A stretch of DNA of 17,815 nucleotides from Gammaproteobacteria bacterium (lineage in GTDB: Bacteria; Pseudomonadota; Gammaproteobacteria; Nitrosococcales; Methylophagaceae): NCBI GenBank assembly GCA_002402245.1, contig NVVP01000015.1:3498-21312 (forward strand), given 5' to 3'. This document shows positions 1 through 6,747 of this stretch, one piece after another. The notes under the pieces are model-generated. The model had not been told where the DNA came from. It ran no database searches and saw only the letters and a program-made list of their open reading frames with translations. Position numbers and translations under genes: made by a program. Within the stretch, counting starts at the first letter, position 1, and every line of letters starts with the position of its first letter.

Positions 1-983
1 TAGTTGAACAACTTGAACAAGAGGGTTCAACTCATATCTACCTTGCTATTGGTGAAAAGAAACTATCTACCTTGAGACATATCTGGAAGCTAAGACAAAT
101 TCTACGCGATCTAGCACCTGATATTATTCACCTTCGTTCACGCTTGCCAGCTTGGATCGCCTACTTTGCATGGAAGAAGTTGGATACAAATAAACGCCCT
201 CATATTATTACCACCGTACATGGCCCTTACTCTATTAATAAATACAGCGCCATTATGACCATTGGTGAACGCGTTATTGCCGTGTCTAATATGATTAACT
301 CGTATATCACCACTAATTACCCTAACGCTGACCCAGAGGTCATTCGAGTTATTCACCGAGGTATTGATCCTGCGGTACATCGGCCCAACTACCAACCCGA
401 TGAAAATTGGCTCACACAATGGCAACAAGACTATCCACAGTTAAAAGGTAAATATATTATTACCCTGCCCGCACGTATTACAGCGTGGAAAGGACAGCAA
501 GACTTCATTGAATGTATACAGCAGCTAAAAGCGACTGGAATGAAGGTTCACGGTCTTATTGTTGGTGAAACTCACCCTAGAAAGAAAGCATTTTTAAATA
601 CGCTAAAAGACAAAATATCCAGCCTTGGTTTAAACGATAACATTAGCTTTACCGGTCACCGAAGTGATATTCAGAACATACTGTCTATTTCAGACGTGGT
701 GCTATCACTGGCTAAAAAACCAGAAGCATTTGGCCGTACCACTATCGAAGCCTTAAGTATGGGGATTCCTGTAGTAGCTTACGATCATGGTGGTGTAGCA
801 GAACAGCTCACAGTCACCTTCCCTGAAGGTAAAGTCCCCGTCAATGATATTAAGGCGGTGTCTGATAAGATCATCTCATGGCAAAATGGAACACCCGCGG
901 TCAATACCGAACATCCTTTCACACTACAATTTATGTGTGAGCAGACATTACAGGTTTATCAGGAAGTCTGTGTTGAGGATTAA
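1..983 (+). CDS. GT4-family glycosyltransferase, 5' end cut by window edge
   Basis: Probable LPS core or O-chain sugar transferase of the GT-B fold, transferring a sugar from a nucleotide-sugar donor at the cytoplasmic face of the inner membrane. The frame is open from base 3 to the TAA at 981-983. A TTG at base 72 could mimic a start, but in-frame residues before it (VEQLEQEGSTHIYLAIGEKK) look like normal N-domain protein, so the true start lies upstream of the window. The acceptor-side domain carries HIITTVHGPYS and the donor-side domain begins near YIITLPARITAWKGQQDF. The GT4 E-x7-E signature is intact in EAFGRTTIEALSMGIPVVAY. The neighbouring LPS genes support the role. Donor, acceptor and linkage cannot be read from the sequence. 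It converges on the next gene with 47 bases between stops and no hairpin terminator visible there. Confidence 0.88.
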   Translation, partial: VEQLEQEGSTHIYLAIGEKKLSTLRHIWKLRQILRDLAPDIIHLRSRLPAWIAYFAWKKLDTNKRPHIITTVHGPYSINKYSAIMTIGERVIAVSNMINSYITTNYPNADPEVIRVIHRGIDPAVHRPNYQPDENWLTQWQQDYPQLKGKYIITLPARITAWKGQQDFIECIQQLKATGMKVHGLIVGETHPRKKAFLNTLKDKISSLGLNDNISFTGHRSDIQNILSISDVVLSLAKKPEAFGRTTIEALSMGIPVVAYDHGGVAEQLTVTFPEGKVPVNDIKAVSDKIISWQNGTPAVNTEHPFTLQFMCEQTLQVYQEVCVED

Positions 984-1030
984 CCATTCATCTATAACCA
1001 TGCGATACAGGAATACACGTTAAAATTAAA

Positions 1031-2098
1031 TTATATCTCTACCCGCTTGAGGATAGAGAGTAAACTCTCCTTTAGCAGAGCATTAGAAAAATACTGCTGA
1101 TAACTGCAGAGCGCATTTTGATGGCCCTCAATTATCAAATCAGGTTCAGTTACTAACTCAGCCACTTTATTCGCCAACGCAACGGCATCATTAGCGGGTA
1201 CAAAAAATAGACCGGACTGACTACTTTTTCTTAATGATGAAGGATAAACTTCTGACTCACTTGTTATCACCAGCCGTGCACATGCTAGAGCCTGATAAAC
1301 TTTATTTGGAATCACTCTTCGCGTTTTTTCAGTTGAACCAAAAATACCTAAACAGATATCTGCCTGTGCAATATTTTGAGCTAAATCGGCATAAGGCACC
1401 CAGTCTATGAAATTAACACCATCAATGCCTTCTAGAGACTTTTGCACTTGTTCACGCAAAGGGCCATCGCCTATAAAGCACCACTCTACATCAGGACCAT
1501 CATACAAGCGAACTGCCTCGGCAATGACTTCCGGTCCTTGTAAGGAAATATAACTACCATAGAATAGAATTCGTACAGGGTTATTTCCCCTACTATAATC
1601 TTGTGGTGAGAATAAAGATTCTTCAGCTCCTACCGGTAATATAGCAAGTTTAGTTGTATCAACTAGCATCTTATCGACATAAAATGTTGCATGAAGATCA
1701 GTATCGGCAATGAGGTAATCTACCGATTGAAACAAAGTTCGCTCCCATTCCAAGAGTTTATTTGCTTGTTTGCTACCTTCAGAAAACTTATTACGTTCCC
1801 ACACCTGCTTATCATAAGCGCTAATTAACGGATCAAATACCAACGGCACTTTTTTGTTGTTTGCCCAGCGGCACGCAGCACTCACATCTCGTTGCCGAAA
1901 ACAGGGAACCCAAACAAGAGTTACTTTTGGCAATAACCTTATATAGGCCTCGATATCAGCTATTGCACTTATTTTTGGTGAAAAATCTATTATTTTCCAA
2001 CCAAATGATAAAAATAGTTGCCGAACGATTCTATTTCGAGAGTAATCAATATCTGATCGTCCCCACCATAAAACAACTTTATTTCTCATTAATGTCAC
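1031..2098 (-). CDS. GT4-like glycosyltransferase with altered E-x7-E motif
   Basis: Predicted GT-B glycosyltransferase, about 352-355 residues. The N-terminal domain starts with KVVLWWGRSDIDYSRNRIV; the C-terminal donor domain starts near VRILFYGSYISLQGPEVI and contains WCFIGDGPLREQV. The usual catalytic segment reads RVIPNKVYQALACARLVIT, so the two conserved glutamates of E-x7-E are replaced by Arg and Gln. IPNKV-type segments occur in a GT4 subfamily that often keeps the second Glu. The gene abuts the ligase gene upstream: a GTG start at 2098 follows its TAA directly, while an in-frame ATG at 2089 (352 residues) is an equally plausible start; neither has a strong Shine-Dalgarno. The two genes are surely cotranscribed. 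Role in LPS or exopolysaccharide assembly is inferred from context. The motif change could mean altered donor use, or a non-catalytic partner. Confidence 0.82.
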   Translation of the reverse strand: MTLMRNKVVLWWGRSDIDYSRNRIVRQLFLSFGWKIIDFSPKISAIADIEAYIRLLPKVTLVWVPCFRQRDVSAACRWANNKKVPLVFDPLISAYDKQVWERNKFSEGSKQANKLLEWERTLFQSVDYLIADTDLHATFYVDKMLVDTTKLAILPVGAEESLFSPQDYSRGNNPVRILFYGSYISLQGPEVIAEAVRLYDGPDVEWCFIGDGPLREQVQKSLEGIDGVNFIDWVPYADLAQNIAQADICLGIFGSTEKTRRVIPNKVYQALACARLVITSESEVYPSSLRKSSQSGLFFVPANDAVALANKVAELVTEPDLIIEGHQNALCSYQQYFSNALLKESLLSILKRVEI

Positions 2099-3328
2099 TT
2101 AAAGACGATTATCTGTATGCTGATAATTAACATGTGTATGAATACTGTGTAAATAACAGGCTAGTATAAAAGTTACAACAGGAAACCACCAAAGGGTAAA
2201 TAGAATCGGCATTGATTGAATAGGGAAAATCATCAAGAGTAATATTTGAGCCCAAGGGTTAGATAAGCCTCTTACATTTGTTGAATGTCGCCCCCAACGC
2301 CACAATAAAATAATAATTGCACACAAGCCCAATAATCCTAGCCCGCCAGTTTCAGCTGCAATAGAAATAACGGGGTGGTGTGCATGGTATGCAGAAGATG
2401 CTTCATCATGAAATATATTACCTTCCGAGGAGTAATCATTATAAGCAGATGAAAAGCTTCGGCCTCCCACCCCCGTTACTGGATTTAACTTCAACATATT
2501 CCAGCCAGTTGACCATATATCTAACCTATAAGATGATAGTTTATTCCACTGTTCATAATTTGAAGGAACATTTGAAAAACTTTTTAGTTTGCTCTCTGAA
2601 ATATCGGAATTACTTCCAGCAAGTATTCCGGCGAATACAATTACAGGGAGCACGGCGAGTAATAGACGATATTTCCGGTTACTAATAATATATAAACCTA
2701 CGGCCAAAATCACGGTCAGTAAATCTGTTCGAACTCCAGTTAAAAGTACAATCGTAGTCGCTACCAATAAATAAAGTACTTGCCAGCCCCATCCATGCCT
2801 CTCCAAATAAGCAAGAACCACGGGTAATAGAATTGAAATGAAAAGTCCTAAACGTAAATGTTCGGCAAAGGGACCGACAATACGGTTGCCTTCATATCGC
2901 TCCACACCAAATATATCTTTATCGAAAAAAAACTGTATCGTCGCATCAGCCAACCAAAACACACAAATAGCCGTGATAATTATTTGCAATGTATTTTGAC
3001 TCAGATAATGATCGAAAATATACAATACTGAAGCCGAAAATAACAAAAACAGAGGCAATAAAACAAGTAAATCCAAGGTTTTATCTGGTGCATAACTCCC
3101 AAATAGAGAAATTGCAGTAGGTAACCAAAATAATGCCAAAATAACCAACATTCTTTGCCAACGAAGGTCCGTTAATAAAAAAAACTTTTTAGCAATCAGC
3201 ACTATCCCCATTAGCATTAAGATTACTGATGGTGCTCTGGCCCCCCCTGAAAGGGGCTCAGCCCAAATCAGAGCAGTAAGTAAGAGCACACTTAAAAATG
3301 CGGGCCACGTATATTTCATATTTATCAT
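2099..3328 (-). CDS. WaaL/Wzy-type O-antigen ligase-like membrane protein
   Basis: Polytopic inner-membrane protein of 409 residues with roughly ten to twelve hydrophobic segments, typical of the Wzy_C/O-antigen ligase superfamily, which transfers undecaprenyl-linked glycan to lipid A-core at the periplasmic face. A large polar loop (about residues 238-320) precedes the last membrane segments and carries the family hallmarks: NPVTGVGGRSF (282-292) and a His-rich stretch followed by SIAAETGGLGLLG (about 315-334). This resembles the H[NSQ]-x9-G-x-x-[GTY]-type ligase motif with Pro after His. An Arg in TGVRTDLL (R200) sits where ligases keep a conserved Arg. The start at 3328 is ATG; ATG 3319 is an alternative, and neither has a clear ribosome site. 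First gene of a two-gene minus-strand unit with the GT4 at 1031-2098. WaaL versus Wzy polymerase cannot be separated safely by eye; the nearby core-type GT2 and LpxL favour WaaL. Confidence 0.78.
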   Translation of the reverse strand: MINMKYTWPAFLSVLLLTALIWAEPLSGGARAPSVILMLMGIVLIAKKFFLLTDLRWQRMLVILALFWLPTAISLFGSYAPDKTLDLLVLLPLFLLFSASVLYIFDHYLSQNTLQIIITAICVFWLADATIQFFFDKDIFGVERYEGNRIVGPFAEHLRLGLFISILLPVVLAYLERHGWGWQVLYLLVATTIVLLTGVRTDLLTVILAVGLYIISNRKYRLLLAVLPVIVFAGILAGSNSDISESKLKSFSNVPSNYEQWNKLSSYRLDIWSTGWNMLKLNPVTGVGGRSFSSAYNDYSSEGNIFHDEASSAYHAHHPVISIAAETGGLGLLGLCAIIILLWRWGRHSTNVRGLSNPWAQILLLMIFPIQSMPILFTLWWFPVVTFILACYLHSIHTHVNYQHTDNRL

Positions 3329-3482
3329 TTAGGAACTCATATTTTCTTAAGTCATAATTTAAAGATATTACAACAGTTAGATTACTAGTAGTAGGGTAGT
3401 AATATTGAATTTTTCACTAAAAATTATACAATCAAATGTTATTATAATGTATATAATTTATATTTAAGGTCGGCGAAAAACA
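3329..3482. promoter_or_regulatory. AT-rich divergent promoter region, ligase / GT2 genes
   Basis: This 154-base gap separates two divergently transcribed LPS genes and is strongly AT-rich, so it must hold both start sites. On the plus strand two perfect TATAAT hexamers lie at 3443-3448 and 3452-3457, about 30-40 bases before the GT2 start. No good TTGACA-like -35 lies at normal spacing from either, so at best they are -10 elements of an activator-dependent or UP-element-driven promoter. AT-rich sequence this dense could also bind H-NS-like silencers; that is inference. Confidence 0.3.
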
Positions 3483-4283
3483 ATGACTACAGACTCAAGA
3501 TATTCCTCTCAGCCCCAAATTCTCATCTCTGTTTTCATCATTGCTAAAAATGAAGAAGATCGTATTCAAAAAGCAATTGAATCAGTGATCGATTGGGTGG
3601 ATGAAGTAATTGTGATTGATTCAGGAAGTGAGGACAAGACCGTACAAGTAGCTCAAGCTAGTGGAGCTAAAGTAATCTACAACTCTTGGCAAGGCTATGG
3701 CCAACAAAAACGTTTTGGCGAAGATCAATGTAAACACCCTTGGATCTTAAATATTGATGCTGACGAACGCGTTACACCTGAAGCTAAAAATGAGATTCAA
3801 ACAATCCTCTCCGGTGAACCTAAATACTCAGGTTATCGTATGAGTTTCAAAGATATAATGCCTTTTGAACTAACGCCGCATCGCCGTGCTTGGGCTACAA
3901 ATCACCTCCGTCTCTATGATGTAAGACAAGGTCGGTTTCGGAACCATAGTAGCCTTGACTCAGTCGTGATGGATAAGTCTATTGTTGACTCTATTAAGTC
4001 ACCTTGCCATCATCAATCAATCCGCTCGTTTGACCATTTAGTCGCCAAAGCTAATTTCTACACAAACTTACAGGCTGATGATATGACTAAAAAAGGTCGT
4101 ATAATTGGTGCAGGACGGTTACTTATTGAATTTCCAATATCTTTTATAAAAGCTTATTTTCTACGCCATTATTATATTTATGGGGTATATGGTTTCGGAT
4201 TTTCAATGATATTTGCTTTTAGTAAATTTCTTCGTCTCGCAAAGCGCTACGAACAACAACTACAACAGAAAATGAAGCCTTAA
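3483..4283 (+). CDS. GT2 glycosyltransferase, WaaE/KdtX-like LPS core family
   Basis: Family 2 (GT-A fold) glycosyltransferase of 266 residues. The N-terminus shows ISVFIIAKNEEDRIQKAI, then WVDEVIVIDSGSEDKT (nucleotide-sugar pocket), the WQGYGQQKRFG segment characteristic of the WaaE/KdtX group, and the metal-binding DxD-type motif in LNIDADERV. The C-terminal 60 residues are hydrophobic and aromatic (FPISFIKAYFLRHYYIYGVYGFGFS) and probably attach the enzyme to the inner membrane. In enterobacteria WaaE adds glucose to the first heptose of the inner core; the exact sugar here is unknown. The ATG at 3483 has AAGG (about ten bases upstream) as ribosome site. It is the first of two plus-strand LPS genes; 142 bases separate it from the acyltransferase gene. 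Confidence 0.85.
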   Translation: MTTDSRYSSQPQILISVFIIAKNEEDRIQKAIESVIDWVDEVIVIDSGSEDKTVQVAQASGAKVIYNSWQGYGQQKRFGEDQCKHPWILNIDADERVTPEAKNEIQTILSGEPKYSGYRMSFKDIMPFELTPHRRAWATNHLRLYDVRQGRFRNHSSLDSVVMDKSIVDSIKSPCHHQSIRSFDHLVAKANFYTNLQADDMTKKGRIIGAGRLLIEFPISFIKAYFLRHYYIYGVYGFGFSMIFAFSKFLRLAKRYEQQLQQKMKP

Positions 4284-4425
4284 ACTTACTATTCCAAAGT
4301 ACTTGAAATAATAATTAACTCTACATTTAAAAACTGCTTTACAGGCATATGACTTATTCGCTATTACAGCGGATGAGACGACTGAGTAATTAAAGAAAGT
4401 GTTACTATAAGCGCCTTATTATTAA

Positions 4426-5355
4426 ATGCATTTCTCCATGAAACTATTTCAATGGCAATTTATCCACCCGCGTTTTTGGCTTAATTATTTAGGCTTAGCA
4501 ATTATGCGATTGTCTATTTACTTGCCTACATCATTACAACTCGCTCTCGGCAAATTGATCAGTTTTATTCTGCAACCTTTTCTACGAAAACGCACTCATA
4601 TTGCACGCCGAAATTTACAGCTCTGTTTTCCAGAGATGACTGAGCAGCAGCGTGTTGAGTTACTCAAAAAAAATCAGCAATCAATAGGTATGATGTTTAT
4701 TGAAACAGCCTTAAGTTGGTGGGCTAGCGATCGCTATTTAGAAAAAAGAGTCAGTTACCAAGGTTTAGAGCACCTTGAAGCCGCCTTAGAAAAAGGCAAA
4801 GGCGTTATATTATTAACCGGTCATTTCACCAGCATGGAGATCGGGGGGCGTTTAATCATGCTCAAAACACCTTGTCACGTCATGTTCCGTCATTTAAACA
4901 ATCCCTTATTTAATGCAGTGATGATGAATGCCAGAATACGTCATAGTGAAGGTATTGTTTTACGTAAAGATCCTCGGCCAATGGTGCGCGCATTACGTAA
5001 AAATAAAGTAGTCTGGTATGCACCCGATCAGGACTTTGGCCGTAAAGCCAGCATCTTTGCTCGTTTTTTTGGCGTAACTGCAGCTACCATTCCCGCCACG
5101 GCTCGTATAGCCAAAATGAGTGGTGCAGCGATTATTCCTTTTGTACCTCGACGTGATGAATCAGGCCACTATACTTTGAGTATTGGCGAAGCATTTGATA
5201 ACTACCCGACAGGTGATGATGTTGCTGATGCTCAACGTATTAATGACTGGTTAGAAGCTGAAGTCAGGCAATCCCCCGAACAATACTTTTGGGTTCACCG
5301 CCGCTTTAAAACTCAAGCTGATGGCAAAGGCTTACTGTATAAAAGAAAAGGCTAA
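4426..5355 (+). CDS. lpxL: Lipid A late acyltransferase, LpxL/HtrB type
   Basis: Late lipid A acyltransferase (LpxL/LpxM family, 309 residues; E. coli LpxL has 306). It moves an acyl chain, typically laurate, from acyl carrier protein to Kdo2-lipid IVA on the cytoplasmic face of the inner membrane. A membrane-anchoring hydrophobic stretch lies near residues 20-52. The catalytic H-x4-E is in LLTGHFTSMEIGG (H133, E138), and the family motif WYAPDQDFG follows. The ending HRRFKTQADG matches the conserved (H)RRFK tail. Two starts are possible, ATG 4426 and ATG 4438; neither has a strong ribosome site. The stop lies one base from the stop of the convergent thrB gene. LpxL versus LpxM/LpxP paralogue assignment is less certain than the family. 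Confidence 0.88.
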   Translation: MHFSMKLFQWQFIHPRFWLNYLGLAIMRLSIYLPTSLQLALGKLISFILQPFLRKRTHIARRNLQLCFPEMTEQQRVELLKKNQQSIGMMFIETALSWWASDRYLEKRVSYQGLEHLEAALEKGKGVILLTGHFTSMEIGGRLIMLKTPCHVMFRHLNNPLFNAVMMNARIRHSEGIVLRKDPRPMVRALRKNKVVWYAPDQDFGRKASIFARFFGVTAATIPATARIAKMSGAAIIPFVPRRDESGHYTLSIGEAFDNYPTGDDVADAQRINDWLEAEVRQSPEQYFWVHRRFKTQADGKGLLYKRKG

Positions 5356-5356
5356 A

Positions 5357-6292
5357 TTAATTTAATGGCTGCTGTTGATGTTGCATTAATATTTTCAAAA
5401 ATGCATCTGGGTTTTTAATTTGTGTTAACTCGCCTTCACGGGGGAATAACTTATCTTGCAAGCGAGATAACCAAAAACGTAATGCCGCAGCACGCAATAC
5501 TAAATTAAATGCACCGGTTTCATTATCTGTTAATGGTCGCTGCAACTTATAAGCTGTAAGTAATACTTGATAACGCTCAGAGTCAATCAGACCTGACTCA
5601 TTAACACACCAGTCATTAATCAATACTGATAAATCATAAAGATAATATTCATCACAGGCATAATAAAAATCGATGATGCCAGTTAACTCATCACCTTCAA
5701 ATAAAGCGTTATCTCGAAATAAATCAGAATGAGTAATACCGAAAGGTAAATCTAACTGAGCGTAATTGGCTTGGAAAGCCAATTCATCTTGCAATAATTG
5801 AGCAGATTCTGGTTCTAGCAACGGAATAACCGTATCCGCCATATTCTGCCGCCATTGTGGGCCACGTTCAGTCTCACGGCGAGCATCAAATTTATGACCT
5901 ACTGCATGCATTTGACCTAACATATCGCCGATCACTTTACATTGGCTTAGTGTTGCAACCTCGCTCACTCCCCGACCAGACAACCGCATCACTAAGGCTG
6001 CCGGTTTACCACTCAATGTTTTTAAATAACGGCCTTGTTTATCAGCCGCTGGATGTGCCGATGGAATAGCGTGCTTATAAAAGAATGTCATTACATCTAA
6101 AAAATAAGCTAACTCATCAAACTTATGCTGCTCAAACAAGGTTAAAACGAATTGACCTTGTGTGGTAGTAACAAAATAATTGGTGTTTTCAATTCCGTCG
6201 CTAATACCTTGATAAGATTCAAGGTCGCCCACGGCATAATCATTTAAAAACGTAATAAGCTCATCACGTTTTACTTCGGTATAAACTGACAT
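5357..6292 (-). CDS. thrB: Homoserine kinase, APH-fold type II ThrB
   Basis: Homoserine kinase of the aminoglycoside-phosphotransferase fold (311 residues), phosphorylating L-homoserine with ATP in threonine synthesis. This type, found in Pseudomonas and many other proteobacteria, is unrelated to the GHMP-type ThrB of E. coli. The N-terminal lobe has QGISDGIENTNYFV and FVLTLFEQ. The catalytic loop is THSDLFRDNALF (H188, D190, N195), and the metal-binding Asp is in GIIDFYYACD (D208). All key residues appear intact. The ATG at 6292 follows a GAGAA element. It lies 27 bases downstream of the DUF2782 gene and is almost certainly cotranscribed with it, as in the conserved polA/DUF2782/thrB arrangement. 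Its 3' end meets lpxL tail-to-tail with one intervening base. Confidence 0.92.
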   Translation of the reverse strand: MSVYTEVKRDELITFLNDYAVGDLESYQGISDGIENTNYFVTTTQGQFVLTLFEQHKFDELAYFLDVMTFFYKHAIPSAHPAADKQGRYLKTLSGKPAALVMRLSGRGVSEVATLSQCKVIGDMLGQMHAVGHKFDARRETERGPQWRQNMADTVIPLLEPESAQLLQDELAFQANYAQLDLPFGITHSDLFRDNALFEGDELTGIIDFYYACDEYYLYDLSVLINDWCVNESGLIDSERYQVLLTAYKLQRPLTDNETGAFNLVLRAAALRFWLSRLQDKLFPREGELTQIKNPDAFLKILMQHQQQPLN

Positions 6293-6319
6293 TCAAAAGT
6301 TCTCAAAAACTAAAGTGAC

Positions 6320-6643
6320 TTACCACTTAAATAAAATCCAATTAGGCACAATATGACCCGCCAATTCATGCTGTTGAGATTCCAGTGAACCATCGCCATC
6401 AGTATCGATAAAGTAATAAGGAATACCTATTGTTGGCGTGACTTTAATCATATAAAGCTGGCCGTTAATACGGTACTCTTCAATCACACGGTCATCTTTT
6501 TGAATGATATTGATGTCTGGCTCAATACTTTCGCCACTTCTTAATGGTTCAGGCAGTACTGGCGGCTGCTCAATATCTGCAGCAAAAATATTTGCTGACA
6601 TAAATAATGCAACAGCGCATACAATAGCGGTTTTATTAAACAT
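6320..6643 (-). CDS. DUF2782 small secreted protein
   Basis: Small protein of 107 residues with a Sec signal peptide (about residues 1-22, Lys then a hydrophobic core, cleavage near IFA/AD). The mature part of about 85 residues is probably periplasmic or outer-membrane associated. The C-terminal YYFIDTDGDGSLES and HIVPNWILFKW match the DUF2782 family that sits between polA and thrB in Pseudomonas and relatives; no function is established for it. Residues 80-88 (D-T-D-G-D-G-S-L-E) resemble an EF-hand-like DxDxDG calcium loop. The start at 6643 is well supported by a GGAG ribosome site (complement of 6652-6655) with eight bases before ATG. Assignment rests on both sequence and position. Confidence 0.88.
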   Translation of the reverse strand: MFNKTAIVCAVALFMSANIFAADIEQPPVLPEPLRSGESIEPDINIIQKDDRVIEEYRINGQLYMIKVTPTIGIPYYFIDTDGDGSLESQQHELAGHIVPNWILFKW

Positions 6644-6747
6644 TAAATCTACTCCGTATAATTAGGCATTCTTGTTATAAAGATAGCATTTTCGGGGGGA
6701 TGATTAAAGCCATGTATTGCCCTTGGCAGATTAGAAGAGATTAATTT

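Noticed and set aside
72..74. TTG as true start of the first glycosyltransferase
   Set aside because: The frame is open to the window edge and the upstream codons read as normal protein; there is no ribosome site, and GT4 N-domains need the missing part.
138..428. Minus-strand ORF of 96 codons
   Set aside because: It lies wholly antisense to a clearly conserved glycosyltransferase and shows no family-like motifs.
2380..2774. Plus-strand ORFs of 101 and 61 codons
   Set aside because: They are antisense to the WaaL-like gene, and their low-complexity composition mirrors the membrane-segment codons of that gene.
4348..4365. Small hairpin (CGCT-attac-AGCG) between GT2 and lpxL as terminator
   Set aside because: Only four strong pairs and no following T-run; probably incidental.
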